The notes below the pieces were generated by a model. That model ran no database searches and was not told the origin of the DNA. It saw only the letters and a list, made by a program, of their open reading frames with translations. Below, piece after piece: positions 41,061 to 51,432 of a stretch of DNA of 64,000 bases. Both the position numbers and the translations under genes were made by a program. Numbering within the stretch: the first letter of the stretch is position 1; every line of letters starts with the position of its first letter. Source of the stretch: Nitrosopumilus sp. LS_AOA (GTDB lineage: Archaea; Thermoproteota; Nitrososphaeria; Nitrososphaerales; Nitrosopumilaceae); NCBI GenBank assembly GCA_001543015.1, contig LFLC01000025.1, forward strand, positions 1 to 64,000, read 5' to 3'.

Positions 41061-42629
41061 TTAGTTTAGAAAATTAAAAAAATTACCAAAAGAAGAAAAT
41101 ACAGAATTTATTTGTTCAAAAAAATTCATTGGTTTTTGTTTTTCATTATTAGTTGGTATAGTTTTTTCAATAACTGGTTCAGTGTAAATAATATTTTTAC
41201 TAGTTGATTCATCAACTAAAAAATTTGCAGTTTCTAGATTTTTTTGAATGGTAATTGAATTAGGGTTTTCATCTAAAATTTCCATATACAATAAAATTGC
41301 ATCATCAAGATTTCCCAAAGTGGCAAGAGCGTTTGCCTTGTTATTTTTAGCAGGTAAAAAAGTTGAATCAATTTCTAGTGCCAAATCATAGTAAAAAATC
41401 GCCTTAGTGAAATCACCCAATTTACCTATTGCAGAGCCTGTGTTTACAAGAATTTCCACATCATTTGGATCTTTTTTCAAAGAGTCTTTGAAAAAATTCA
41501 AAGAGTCATCAAAGTTACATAACCGATACAATGCAGGTCCCATTCCATCATAGTATGAAATCATATCAACAAAATTACTTGAATCACATTCTAAATTAAT
41601 GTGGTTAAGAATTTTCCCCAACTCTACATCTTCAATAGAGAGATTGTTTTGTTTTTTAATTTCTGTTGATGGTAAATTGATTTCTAAATTATTTTCCACA
41701 CCAATCATTTTTGTATTAATAATTTCAGAGGGGTTTGTTTTCTCATCTGACTCATCAGCATTCTTTGGAATTATAGAGTCATCAGAAATTATAGTTTCAT
41801 TTTCTATAGTTTCATGGTTAATTTCCTCATCAATTATTTCATCATCAGGTAAATCACCAACATTAGAAATAATTTCATCAGATGTATCTACAATATTTTC
41901 ATCCAGTGTTTCATTAACATCTACAATTTCTTCATCAGAAATTATTTCCTTTGATACTTTGGAGTATTCAAAAAAAGATACAGTCTCAGATTCTGCATAG
42001 TGTGCTTTAACTGAATACATTCCTTCTGTTCTAAAATTCACTCCATCTTTAACAAGAAAACTTGTGGAGAATTCTAAATCAGAATTTACATTTCCAAAAT
42101 AAAATCCAATAGGCATTCCAAAAGGATCGTAGATTCCAATTAGTACAGTTGGTGAATCAAATGATGAAACAAGTCCCGAAATTTTTACAATATCAGAATT
42201 AGTGTACTGTTGTTTTTCAGTATACAAAAGAAGGATTTCAGGTGTACTCACAGATTCAATAATTAATTCAGGTTCAGTTGATTGAATTTCAAAGTAATAG
42301 TTTTGAGTGATTTGGCCATACTCAAACTTTATTGTATATTCTCCAGTTTTTTCATAAAATGGTGAGTCAATGGAGATTGATTTACCAAATGTCTGACTAG
42401 AAATTTCTAAATTATATGCTGATAAAATTTTCCCATCAGGGTCATACACACTCATGGCAATTATCGGCATACCAAAATCAATTATCTCACCTGAAATCAA
42501 TATAGTGTCACCAAGTTCTGGTTGTTCATTATCAATAGATACAACAAATGAATCAGCAAAAATTGGTGTAAAGAGTACTGGAGATAGGACACTTAGTACA
42601 AACAATATTCCTAGTATGTATCTCAACAT
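41061..42629 (-). CDS. Secreted Ig-like/TPR protein inside the RNA polymerase operon
   Basis: The 522-residue protein has a signal peptide (1-25, ending IFADS) and two Ig/MG2-like beta domains (about 27-115 and 130-225) of the same type as the PEFG proteins at 50536-54143. A highly acidic linker (about 230-300) is followed by TPR repeats (about 330-460, LGDFTKAIFYYDLALEID). The tail ends FFNFLN, without PEFG. It appears to be a cell-surface scaffold. It lies between lsm and rpl30e on the same strand as these core information genes, an unexpected place. Gaps of 70-79 nt on both sides allow independent promoters. Confidence 0.85.
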   Translation of the reverse strand: MLRYILGILFVLSVLSPVLFTPIFADSFVVSIDNEQPELGDTILISGEIIDFGMPIIAMSVYDPDGKILSAYNLEISSQTFGKSISIDSPFYEKTGEYTIKFEYGQITQNYYFEIQSTEPELIIESVSTPEILLLYTEKQQYTNSDIVKISGLVSSFDSPTVLIGIYDPFGMPIGFYFGNVNSDLEFSTSFLVKDGVNFRTEGMYSVKAHYAESETVSFFEYSKVSKEIISDEEIVDVNETLDENIVDTSDEIISNVGDLPDDEIIDEEINHETIENETIISDDSIIPKNADESDEKTNPSEIINTKMIGVENNLEINLPSTEIKKQNNLSIEDVELGKILNHINLECDSSNFVDMISYYDGMGPALYRLCNFDDSLNFFKDSLKKDPNDVEILVNTGSAIGKLGDFTKAIFYYDLALEIDSTFLPAKNNKANALATLGNLDDAILLYMEILDENPNSITIQKNLETANFLVDESTSKNIIYTEPVIEKTIPTNNEKQKPMNFFEQINSVFSSFGNFFNFLN

Positions 42630-42708
42630 ATTGCAAAATCATAATTTTGTATTTAATAAATACGTAGGAATGATACTTATTGAAAAATCATTAGAAAATT
42701 TAAAATTT

Positions 42709-42939
42709 CTATTTTTTATCATTAGGCAAAGAGATTAGTAGAACATTATCTCCACGCAATAAAATTTTTCCAAGTTTTTTTGGAGTACTTTCAGTGACAT
42801 CTTCTGCATCCTCAAGGGTTAGATTCATGTGAATATCAAAGTCTTTGAGAATTCCTTGAAGAGATGTTTTATTTCTTAATCGAAGTAAAACTACTTTATC
42901 TCGATTATTTTTCATTAATGTTGAAATTTCATCTGCCAT
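42709..42939 (-). CDS. Sm-like (LSm/SmAP) RNA-binding protein
   Basis: The 76-residue protein matches archaeal Sm1: VVLLRLRNKTSLQGILKDFD and the Sm1 HMNLTLEDAE, then the Sm2 LGKILLRGDNVLLISLP. It is expected to form a heptameric ring that binds U-rich RNA. It lies 20 nt downstream of the rpoA stop, so it is probably co-transcribed with the polymerase subunits. Confidence 0.95.
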   Translation of the reverse strand: MADEISTLMKNNRDKVVLLRLRNKTSLQGILKDFDIHMNLTLEDAEDVTESTPKKLGKILLRGDNVLLISLPNDKK

Positions 42940-42959
42940 AATTATTACCCTAAAAATTA

Positions 42960-45900
42960 TTACTCCTTTTTCTTTTTGCTTACTTGCATGTAAAGATCAA
43001 CTGTACCACTTCCAATTGGAATGTTACTACCAACAATTACGTTTTCAGTAATTCCTAAAAGTTGTTCAACTTCACCAGCTAGTGCTGCATGAGCAAGGGT
43101 TGGGACTGTAATCTCAAAGGCTGCTCGGGCAAGAACACTGTTCTTGGAACCAGCAATACCGTGTCTGCCGATTTGTTGCATGTATCCTCTAGAACACATC
43201 AAATCAGATACCAACATGATGTATCTATTATCAACTTCTAATCCTTGGTCACCCAAGGTATGGTTTAGTTCGTTAATCAAAGCATTTCTTGCAGCCTCTA
43301 TTCCCAGAGTTCCTGCAATCTCAAAGACGTTGTTTGTTCTGACATTCTCTTTATCAATTCCTTGTACTTCAAGAACTTTGGCAATGTTTGAACCAGTGGT
43401 CTGAATTACCCATTCATCATCTTTTTGAACTAGAGTTACTCGTTCAATATCTGGAACGCCTTTAACAGTAGTGTTTAGAACCTTATTTCTAATTGCAATA
43501 GCTGTTGCAGTGTCTGATTCCTCAACTAGATTTAGTGTGATTAATTCGCCCACAGTCTCCATTTTGAATTTCTTATTTGATGCGAGTGCATTTTCTACAT
43601 CAGCAACACTGCAGCCTCTCTCTCGTAATCTATTTTCACTTAGAATTAATTTAATATTTGTAGAATAATCAGTTTCACTATCAATAATTAATGCACTAAC
43701 TTTGGTTTGCAAAATATTTCTTGCAACCTCGATTGCTTTTTCTCGAGATTTTTTCAAATCGGCTTGAAGGTAAATATCCATAGTTGGGGTTACTGGTTTC
43801 TTTCGTGCATCAACTAGTTCAATTAATCTTGGAAGACCCAATGTAACGTTTCTTTCTTTAATTCCTGCAAAGTGGAATGTTCTCAATGTCATCTGAGTAC
43901 CAGGTTCACCAATTGATTGTGCAGTAACAATTCCAACTGCTTGACCAGGTTCTACTTGGGCTTTGTTGTATAGTGCTAATCCTTTCTTGCAAACAATTTC
44001 TACACCGGCTTTACTGAGAGTGGATTTTTGTAATGCTTCAGTTAAATTATTTGTTAATCTTGGATTAAATGTTTTAGTGTATTTTTTAGTCAAAGTTTCA
44101 ATTTCTTCTTTTGTTGCTTTCTTTCCTGAATCAATCATAGATTGGGATTCTGCCAATCTAACACTGTTAAATGCCTCACCGTGATCACTTTTTGCCACAT
44201 CGATTCCATCCTCACCATAAAGGAATTGAACAATGTGTCCGTGTGGATCTCTAACTGTACCATCATATTCTAATCTAATGTGCTCTAATGCGTTAATCAA
44301 TCTACGTTGCATGTAACCACTTTGTTGTGTTCTAACTGCAGTATCTACTAGTCCTTCACGACCACCCATTGCATGAAAAAAGAATTCCAATGTAGTAAGA
44401 CCTGTTCTGTAATTCGATTTTACAAATCCATGAGCATCAGGGTTAGGGTCATTTTCTTTATAGTGTGTTAATGAACGATTATTGAAACCAGTATTCATTC
44501 TATCTCCTCTTCTTGATTGTTGTCCTAGTGCTCCTGCCATCTGACCCACATTAAGTGCTGAACCCCTTGCACCAGTTGTTGCCATAATTTTTCCAGCATT
44601 AGAATCATCAAGGGATGAATTTGCAGTAGCGCCTGCTTTCTCTCTTGCTTTTCCTAGTTCATTGACAATGTATGCCTCAAGAGCTTCATCTGCCTTCATA
44701 CCTCTTGTGAGTTTGAGGGTTCCTTTCTCATGTTGTTTAGTTAAATCAGCTACAACGCCATAGGTTGCTTTAATGTCATCAATGATTTGTTGCTCACTCT
44801 TTTCAGGTACTTCAAGATCACCATAACCATAACTAAAACCATAATGAGTGATGAATTGTTTTACCATAATTAGAATAGAGTTTAGGAAATCCTTTCCAGT
44901 TTGATTACCATAGTCTTTTGTAATTCTATGCAAAACACTTTCTGGCTCTTCTGCACCAATTGAGGTTTTGTCAATTACACCGCTGATTAGTTCACCGTTT
45001 TTAATTACAACGTCTTTTTCTTTTCCGCCAGTTCCCTTTGACCATTTTGATGTTAGAACATAGTTGAAGTCTTTAGGTAAGAATAATGAGAATAATTGTT
45101 TTCCAGTGTATGCAGGACCATCTTTAGTTTTGGTACCAGGTTTTGGAAGTACACCCAAATAATTTCCAAGCATTGCAAGATTTGAGAATTCTTGTACAGT
45201 TAGTGTTGTGTCATCTTTAGTTAAGAGATAAGCACCGGTAACAAAGTCTCTTAGTGCACCAATAATTGGGCCACCATATCTTGGAGAAATTAATTGATCC
45301 TGAACTCTCATTAGTAGAATAGCTTCTGCACGTGCTTCCTCACTCTGAGGAACGTGAAGGTTCATCTCATCACCATCAAAGTCTGCGTTGTATGGAGGAC
45401 AAACTGATGGGTGTAATCTGAATGTTTTACCTGGAAGAACATGGACATAGTGAGCCATGATTGACATTTGGTGCAGTGATGGTTGCCTATTAAACATAAC
45501 AATATCACCATCAGACAAGTGTCGCTCAATGAGATATCCATTCTCAAGTGTTTCAGCAATAGTAGAACGGTCTTCTACGAAATCTAGTCTAATTTTTACG
45601 CCATCAGGTCTTACAATATAATTTACACCAGGGAATATTTCAGGTCCATTAATTACTAATTTTCTCATTCGCTCAATGTTCCACTCAGTAACAATTTCAG
45701 GAATAGTTAGTTTCATGGCAACTACTTGAGGAACACCAACTTCAGATAAATCCAGATTTGGATCAGGTGAGATTACAGTACGACTAGAAAAGTCAACTCT
45801 CTTTCCAGATAGGGATCCTCTAAATCGTCCCTCTTTTCCTTTGAGTCTTTGAGTTAAGGTTTTGAGTGGACGGCCAGAGCGATGATGAGCTTGTGGAATT

Positions 45901-46757
45901 CCTGAAACTTCATTATCAAAATATGTGGTTGTATGGTATTGTAACAAGTCAACTAAATCTTGAACAATTAATGGAGGAGTTCCTGCATCTTTACTTTCTT
46001 TTAGTCTTTGATTAACTCGGATAATATCTACCATTTTGTGTGTCAAATCATCTTCTGAACGGATTCCAGTCTCCAAAATAATTGATGGTCTTACAGTTAC
46101 TGGAGGAACTGGAAATGCTTGAAGAATAAACCACTCTGGTCTTGCTGTGATTGGATCGTAATTTAGTAATTTTAAGTCTTCATCAAGGATTTGTGTAAAT
46201 CTTTCTCTAATTGTAATTGGTAATAATCGATGCTCGCCAATTTCTGTTTTCTCTACAAAGATTGTTGGTTTTGTAAAGATTAATTCGTATTGTGCTTTTC
46301 CGCAATGAGGACATTCTTTGGCTTTTTTAGCTTTTTCAATAATTTGTTCTGGAATACGTTTTTGTGAAACTATGGTGTATGCAGCTTTTTTATCTTTAAT
46401 AGCTTTGAAAGTATCTAAATCTTCTTGAGGAACTTTGAGTCTTGCACAAGAACGACATGTTGATTGTAAGAGTTTGTAGATATTATCAATAAATGCAATA
46501 TGCAAAATTGGTTCTGCTAGTTCTAAATGTCCAAAGTGTCCAGGACATCTTGCAGCAGTATTTCCACAAGTTAGACATTTTTGTCCAGGCTCAAGTGTAC
46601 CCAGTCTGCCATCCATAAGACCTCCTTGCACAGCCATTCCGTCTTCATCATAAGTTTCAGGTGCCGTAATTTCTGCAACAGAGTATTTTCTAATTTCAGT
46701 TGGAGACCAGATTGAGAATCTGATTGCGTCAATTGCTTTGATTGCTTGAACAGACAT
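42960..46757 (-). CDS. rpoA: RNA polymerase subunit A, unsplit (A'+A'')
   Basis: At 1265 residues this single gene contains both halves that most archaea encode as rpoA1 and rpoA2. The N-terminus carries the zinc motifs CLTCGNTAARCPGHFGH and CPHCG. The catalytic NADFDGDEMN lies at 457-466 (Mg-binding Asp459, 461, 463). The A'' part begins around residue 890 and contains PGQAVGIVTAQSIGEPGTQM with the trigger loop/bridge region. A single rpoA is characteristic of Thaumarchaeota. Its start overlaps the rpoB stop by 1 nt. Confidence 0.97.
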   Translation of the reverse strand: MSVQAIKAIDAIRFSIWSPTEIRKYSVAEITAPETYDEDGMAVQGGLMDGRLGTLEPGQKCLTCGNTAARCPGHFGHLELAEPILHIAFIDNIYKLLQSTCRSCARLKVPQEDLDTFKAIKDKKAAYTIVSQKRIPEQIIEKAKKAKECPHCGKAQYELIFTKPTIFVEKTEIGEHRLLPITIRERFTQILDEDLKLLNYDPITARPEWFILQAFPVPPVTVRPSIILETGIRSEDDLTHKMVDIIRVNQRLKESKDAGTPPLIVQDLVDLLQYHTTTYFDNEVSGIPQAHHRSGRPLKTLTQRLKGKEGRFRGSLSGKRVDFSSRTVISPDPNLDLSEVGVPQVVAMKLTIPEIVTEWNIERMRKLVINGPEIFPGVNYIVRPDGVKIRLDFVEDRSTIAETLENGYLIERHLSDGDIVMFNRQPSLHQMSIMAHYVHVLPGKTFRLHPSVCPPYNADFDGDEMNLHVPQSEEARAEAILLMRVQDQLISPRYGGPIIGALRDFVTGAYLLTKDDTTLTVQEFSNLAMLGNYLGVLPKPGTKTKDGPAYTGKQLFSLFLPKDFNYVLTSKWSKGTGGKEKDVVIKNGELISGVIDKTSIGAEEPESVLHRITKDYGNQTGKDFLNSILIMVKQFITHYGFSYGYGDLEVPEKSEQQIIDDIKATYGVVADLTKQHEKGTLKLTRGMKADEALEAYIVNELGKAREKAGATANSSLDDSNAGKIMATTGARGSALNVGQMAGALGQQSRRGDRMNTGFNNRSLTHYKENDPNPDAHGFVKSNYRTGLTTLEFFFHAMGGREGLVDTAVRTQQSGYMQRRLINALEHIRLEYDGTVRDPHGHIVQFLYGEDGIDVAKSDHGEAFNSVRLAESQSMIDSGKKATKEEIETLTKKYTKTFNPRLTNNLTEALQKSTLSKAGVEIVCKKGLALYNKAQVEPGQAVGIVTAQSIGEPGTQMTLRTFHFAGIKERNVTLGLPRLIELVDARKKPVTPTMDIYLQADLKKSREKAIEVARNILQTKVSALIIDSETDYSTNIKLILSENRLRERGCSVADVENALASNKKFKMETVGELITLNLVEESDTATAIAIRNKVLNTTVKGVPDIERVTLVQKDDEWVIQTTGSNIAKVLEVQGIDKENVRTNNVFEIAGTLGIEAARNALINELNHTLGDQGLEVDNRYIMLVSDLMCSRGYMQQIGRHGIAGSKNSVLARAAFEITVPTLAHAALAGEVEQLLGITENVIVGSNIPIGSGTVDLYMQVSKKKKE

Positions 46758-49700
46758 TAGATTTTCTCCTTTATCATTAATCTTGGGGCAATGTTAAGAC
46801 TCTGCATTTCTTGTAGTAATAATTTGAATGCATAAGCTACTGATACTGAAGAAACTTTTGCTTTATCACCACAAACTCTACAAATGTATTTTCGTTGTTT
46901 AACATCATGATATGCTACAAGACCACATCGCTCACAAACAAAGATATCTGATTTATCAGATTCATCAAGTAATCTATCTTTTAGAATCATTGAAGCACCA
47001 TATGCAATTAAACAGTCTCTCTCCATTTCACCAAATCTTAATCCACCACCTCGTGCTCTTCCTTCAGTTGGTTGTTTAGTTAACATCTGAACTTGTCCAC
47101 GTGCTCTTGCATGAATTTTATCAGCTACCATGTGGTGAAGTTTTTGATAATATACCACACCAATAAAGACCTCAACTGGAAATGCTTTTCCAGAACGTCC
47201 ATCATACATTATTTCTTTACCAGAATATTTGAAATCGTGTGCATCCATTACTTCTTTTACCTCATCCATTTTTTCTCCAACAAATGCAGAACCATCAAAT
47301 CGTTTTCCACGGAATGCTGCAGCTTTGCCACAGATTGATTCCATCATCATTCCAACAGTCATTCTAGATGGGAATGCATGAGGATTAATCAAAACATCAG
47401 GGGACATGCCTTCTGCAGTGTATGGTAAGTCTTCGGCTTTTGCAAGCATTCCAAGAATTCCTTTTTGTCCGTGTCTTGATGCAAATTTATCACCAATTTC
47501 AGGAATTCTCATATCTCTTGCACGAACTTTGTACATTTTTCCACCTTCATTTGATTGAGTCATAACAATAGTATCAATTACACCACTTTCAGATGGTCTT
47601 ACACCAATTGAGGTATCTCGTCTGTAAGGACCAGTTGATTCAAACTCTCTATATTCCTCCATGAATCGTGGAGGACTAGTTTTTCCAATTAGGATATCAC
47701 CACCCTTTATTTTGGATTCAGATGCAACAATTCCATCATCTTCAAGTAGTCGGTATGCACGCTCACCCTTGTAACCTCGGATATTATCCTCAGCGTTTGG
47801 AATCATAAATTCGTCACGCATTCCACCAGGGTATTGTTTTGCTTCAGCATCATAAATTCTAAAAAAGAATGTTCTACCAAGACCTCTATCAACTGAGGCT
47901 TGACTGAGAACGATTGCATCCTCAATGTTGTAACCATCAAATGGTAATACTGCAACAATGCAGTTCTGACCTGCAGGTCTGTCTTCTAATCCTAAAAGTT
48001 TCATAGCTTTGGTATTTACAATTGGAACTTGTGGGTATAGCATCAAGTGTTGTCTCACATAGGTACTAGTATTCATCATTGGTGTTGAGAATCCTAAACT
48101 TTGTTTTGCCATTGCAGATTCGTATGTATTTCTTGGAGATTGATTATGTTCAGGATATGGAATGATTGATGCACCTGCTCCTAAAATTGCTGGAGGGAAT
48201 ACTTCAAGGTGAGTATGTTTCTTTGAATCTTTTTCATCTAGTGCAATGTAACAATTTTCTTCCTCGTTTGCATCAATTGTTTCTAAAACACCCATTCTCA
48301 ACAAGTCAGTCCAAGAAACTAATTTCTTGGAAATTTTATCTAACAATTCTGATGTAAGTAATGGTTTGTTATCTTTGATAATTATTAGTGGTCGTAAAAC
48401 TCGTCCGGCATTACAATTAACATATAGTCTTCGAGTTGAGCCTTCGATATCTGATTTATGAAATGATATTCCAACGTGTGGATGAATCTTTGAGTCTCGT
48501 CTAAGTTCTCTTAGGGATAATGCTAGTTCCGCACCATCTTTGTAATATCCAATTAAACGTCCATCAACAAATATTCTAGTTCCATCTTTTTTCAAATCTT
48601 CTTTGGCATCAAAAAAGTGTACAGTTCCAAGATCAAAGAGCTTTTCAACTATTTCCTCCGATGGTATATTTATTGAGATAATTCCAGATAATGCCAAATT
48701 CTTTACCAAACCACAGTTAGAACCTTCAGGGGTCTCACTTGGGCAGATTCTACCAAAGTGAGTTGAATGTAAATCTCTTGCCTCAAAGTTTGGCTGCGTT
48801 CTACTGAGTGGGGATTGAATTCGTCTAAGATGACTAATTGTAGAGAGGTAATTTGTTCTATCAAGTAATTGAGTAACACCGACTCTGCCCCGTCCCCAGT
48901 TTCCAGTAGCAATAGCATTGTTTAGTTTATCAGTAATAATTCCGGGTCTAATTGCTGCAGCAACTGCATTAATTCCTCGTTTTTGACCTGATCTTTCTAA
49001 TTGGTATTTCATGTCTCGAACCAAATTTCTAAATGCAGTTCTAAACAAGTCTGCTAACATTTGTCCTGCAAATTTGATCACTTTATTTCCATAATGATCC
49101 TTGTCATCAGGTTTAATCCAACCAAGTTTTAGTTCTAGTAATTTACAAGCAGCCTCACCCAAAAATTGAGCTTTTTCTTTTCTATTCTCAGGATGCTTAC
49201 CCAAGTGAGGTAAGAGTCCCCAATCAAGTAAAGTCTCTGCACGTTTTATCTGAAATTCTTCTAACATTCCAGGTGCAATTCTTTTACTGATGTAGACTAC
49301 TGCATCTTTTGCAGTTGGTACATCACCTGCTTTCTCAAATGATCCTTCCAATTCATCTTGAAGGTCATCTACTAGGGAAACTGCTGCTGCAATTTCTCTA
49401 TCAGATTCTAATCCAAGTGCTCTCATTAATGTAACAACAGGAATATCAACAGGGGAACCAGGAATTCTTGCAACAATTAATCCATCATTTTTCATGACAA
49501 GTTCTAGTTTTGCACGATACCCAACAATTGAAGAATATACTTTAGCTTTGAAAACAATGTTGCCACCTACTTTTTCTCTATCTACAATAATTTTGTTGTA
49601 AGAGAGATCTTCTAATCCAACTATAACTCTCTCAGAACCATTAATGATAAAATATCCACCAGGATCATTTTGATCCTCACCATGTTCAATTAATTTTTGA

Positions 49701-50104
49701 GTAGAGAAATTATGTAAAATACATGCATTAGATTTTGCCATAACTGGTACATCGCCAATATGAACAAATCTTGATTCCAAAATTTTTCCATCTTCAATAA
49801 CACTTGCCTCCATCATTACAGGTGCAGAATATGAAACATTTCTCAAACGAGCCTCAGCTGGTGTAATGTGAGTAATAGAACCATCAAGTTCCATCATTCG
49901 TGGTTGTTGAAGTTTGACTTTTCCTAGTTGAATTTTGTATGGATATTCAGCATTTTCAATATCAATTTGTCCAACTTCATTAATTATACTTTGGAGTCCT
50001 CGTTCTAAAAATTCATCAAATGAATTGAGATGTTGACGTGCAATACCTTCACGTTTTAGAATATCTTGAATTACTGGCCAGCGTTTTATTGAAGGATGTA
50101 CCAT
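46757..50104 (-). CDS. rpoB: RNA polymerase subunit B
   Basis: This 1115-residue, unsplit B subunit contains GQKRGINAVAAAIRPG, the hybrid-binding segment ICPSETPEGSNCGLVKNL, the catalytic-centre region EIGDKFASRHGQKGILG and a C-terminal zinc ribbon (CERCGLV and CRVCG) with the clamp segment KLLLQEMQSLNIAPRL. It starts right after rpoH (50105), with no gap. Some archaea split this gene into B' and B''; here it is whole. Confidence 0.98.
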   Translation of the reverse strand: MVHPSIKRWPVIQDILKREGIARQHLNSFDEFLERGLQSIINEVGQIDIENAEYPYKIQLGKVKLQQPRMMELDGSITHITPAEARLRNVSYSAPVMMEASVIEDGKILESRFVHIGDVPVMAKSNACILHNFSTQKLIEHGEDQNDPGGYFIINGSERVIVGLEDLSYNKIIVDREKVGGNIVFKAKVYSSIVGYRAKLELVMKNDGLIVARIPGSPVDIPVVTLMRALGLESDREIAAAVSLVDDLQDELEGSFEKAGDVPTAKDAVVYISKRIAPGMLEEFQIKRAETLLDWGLLPHLGKHPENRKEKAQFLGEAACKLLELKLGWIKPDDKDHYGNKVIKFAGQMLADLFRTAFRNLVRDMKYQLERSGQKRGINAVAAAIRPGIITDKLNNAIATGNWGRGRVGVTQLLDRTNYLSTISHLRRIQSPLSRTQPNFEARDLHSTHFGRICPSETPEGSNCGLVKNLALSGIISINIPSEEIVEKLFDLGTVHFFDAKEDLKKDGTRIFVDGRLIGYYKDGAELALSLRELRRDSKIHPHVGISFHKSDIEGSTRRLYVNCNAGRVLRPLIIIKDNKPLLTSELLDKISKKLVSWTDLLRMGVLETIDANEEENCYIALDEKDSKKHTHLEVFPPAILGAGASIIPYPEHNQSPRNTYESAMAKQSLGFSTPMMNTSTYVRQHLMLYPQVPIVNTKAMKLLGLEDRPAGQNCIVAVLPFDGYNIEDAIVLSQASVDRGLGRTFFFRIYDAEAKQYPGGMRDEFMIPNAEDNIRGYKGERAYRLLEDDGIVASESKIKGGDILIGKTSPPRFMEEYREFESTGPYRRDTSIGVRPSESGVIDTIVMTQSNEGGKMYKVRARDMRIPEIGDKFASRHGQKGILGMLAKAEDLPYTAEGMSPDVLINPHAFPSRMTVGMMMESICGKAAAFRGKRFDGSAFVGEKMDEVKEVMDAHDFKYSGKEIMYDGRSGKAFPVEVFIGVVYYQKLHHMVADKIHARARGQVQMLTKQPTEGRARGGGLRFGEMERDCLIAYGASMILKDRLLDESDKSDIFVCERCGLVAYHDVKQRKYICRVCGDKAKVSSVSVAYAFKLLLQEMQSLNIAPRLMIKEKI

Positions 50105-50356
50105 TTAGACTTCCACCACATATCGATAGTAAAGGCTAGTTCCAGCAGTTGGACTGTCTCTAGTAATTTTTATCATATCACCAGGTTTTATTCCAAGTCC
50201 CAAAATTGCAGGATCGTTTACAAAAATTAATGGTAATTCAGTTGGTTTACAATTGTATTTTTTTAAAACTTCTTCAGCTTCTGCTTTAGAAATGATTTCA
50301 TGTTTTGGTACATAGATATGATTAGGTACTAGGACTTGATTTTTCTTAATTGCCAT
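50105..50356 (-). CDS. rpoH: RNA polymerase subunit H
   Basis: The 83-residue protein matches archaeal RpoH/Rpb5 C-terminal domain: HIYVPKHEIISKAEAEEVL, LPLIFVNDPAILGLGIKPGD and TSLYYRYVV. It is the first gene of the rpoH-rpoB-rpoA operon and contributes to the DNA entry jaw. The divergent neighbour is the first PEFG-CTERM gene, 179 bp away. Confidence 0.96.
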   Translation of the reverse strand: MAIKKNQVLVPNHIYVPKHEIISKAEAEEVLKKYNCKPTELPLIFVNDPAILGLGIKPGDMIKITRDSPTAGTSLYYRYVVEV

Positions 50357-50502
50357 CTACGAGACCTCCAGACACAACATTAACTGTAATTGTAAATAAT
50401 GCACACAAACTGTCAAAAATTCACGCTCAGGTTAATATATATCTAATCTGAAATTCGGCAACAAACAATGATTTTTCTACTTTGTCAACATAATTTTTCA
50501 CA

Positions 50503-50514
50503 ACCTTAAATAGT
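50503..50514 (+). promoter_or_regulatory. TATA box of the first PEFG gene
   Basis: ACCTTAAATAGT lies 22-33 bp before ATG 50536. Transcription would begin at or next to the start codon, so the mRNA should be leaderless. Confidence 0.5.
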
Positions 50515-50535
50515 AGAAATCTGGGCGTAAAACTA

Positions 50536-51384
50536 ATGAAATCACATTTGACGGTGTTTGCCTTAACTGCAATCTTAATTGTAAGTATTGGTATGGCACC
50601 AGCATTTGGACAACTCACAAATGAATCGATTGTTGTTACTACAGACAAAGCATCCTATTCAGAGGGTGAAACAATTGTAATAACAGGTGAAGTAAGAGAC
50701 TTGTATTCTGGAACTCCAGTAAGTGTTATTGTTAAAGCTCCTAATGGGAACTTGGTATCAATTGCACAAATAGACGTTGGTGCGGATAAAAAATTCAGTA
50801 CTGAAATGACTGCAGGAGGAGCACTAATGAAATCAGAAGGTGCATACATAGTTACAGCTCAATACGGAACCGTAAATCGATCAGCTGAAACAACATTTGA
50901 ATTTGGAGGAGCTGCAACAACTACAACTCCACCAGATGAAGATGGATCCATGGTATCTGATACTATGGTTTCAATGGGAGATGGTAATGGCTCAATAGGC
51001 TATGAGATTACAGGTGGACAATTACTAAGTATTACACCTGATGTGGATGCAAATTCACTGATAGTCGGTATTGATGCTACAAGTGATGGTTCACTTACAT
51101 TAACAATTCCTAGATCAGTAGCAGATGCATTACTTGAAACAGGTGAAGATGATGAGTTCTTTGTTTTAGTTGACGGAGAAGAAGTTGACTTTAGTGAAGA
51201 TGTTACATCAACAGATAGAACACTCACCATAGCATTTCAAGCAGGATCTGAAGAGATCGAAATAATCGGCACATTTGTAGTTCCAGAATTTGGTACAATC
51301 GCAGCCATGATTCTAGCAGTAGCAATTGTTTCAATAATTGCAGTATCTGCAAAATCAAGACTTAGCATTATGCCAAGATACTAA
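50536..51384 (+). CDS. PEFG-CTERM surface protein 1
   Basis: The 282-residue protein has a signal peptide (1-23, ending AFGQL), one Ig/MG2-like beta domain (about 30-115, VTTDKASYSEGETIVITGEV) and a second beta domain (about 150-250). It ends VPEFG followed by a membrane helix and a basic tail (SRLSIMPRY). This is the PEFG-CTERM sorting signal recognised by a thaumarchaeal archaeosortase, so the mature protein is expected to be cleaved and attached to the cell surface. First of four tandem paralogues; it shares a 147-bp 3' cassette with the next two. Confidence 0.93.
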   Translation: MKSHLTVFALTAILIVSIGMAPAFGQLTNESIVVTTDKASYSEGETIVITGEVRDLYSGTPVSVIVKAPNGNLVSIAQIDVGADKKFSTEMTAGGALMKSEGAYIVTAQYGTVNRSAETTFEFGGAATTTTPPDEDGSMVSDTMVSMGDGNGSIGYEITGGQLLSITPDVDANSLIVGIDATSDGSLTLTIPRSVADALLETGEDDEFFVLVDGEEVDFSEDVTSTDRTLTIAFQAGSEEIEIIGTFVVPEFGTIAAMILAVAIVSIIAVSAKSRLSIMPRY

Positions 51385-51423
51385 AATTACAACTTTTTTT
51401 CATTTTTTAAATATACATAAATA
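51277..51423 (+). repeat. 147-bp PEFG/terminator/promoter cassette, copy 1
   Basis: The block begins GTAGTTCCAGAATTTGG (VPEFG codons), runs through the membrane helix, stop codon, the T-rich terminator-like AACTTTTTTTCATTTTTT and the TATA-like TTTAAATATACATAAATA. It matches 52204-52350 over its full length with a few differences. Its last part serves as promoter for the next gene (51433). Confidence 0.9.
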
Positions 51424-51432
51424 CAGAGATAT

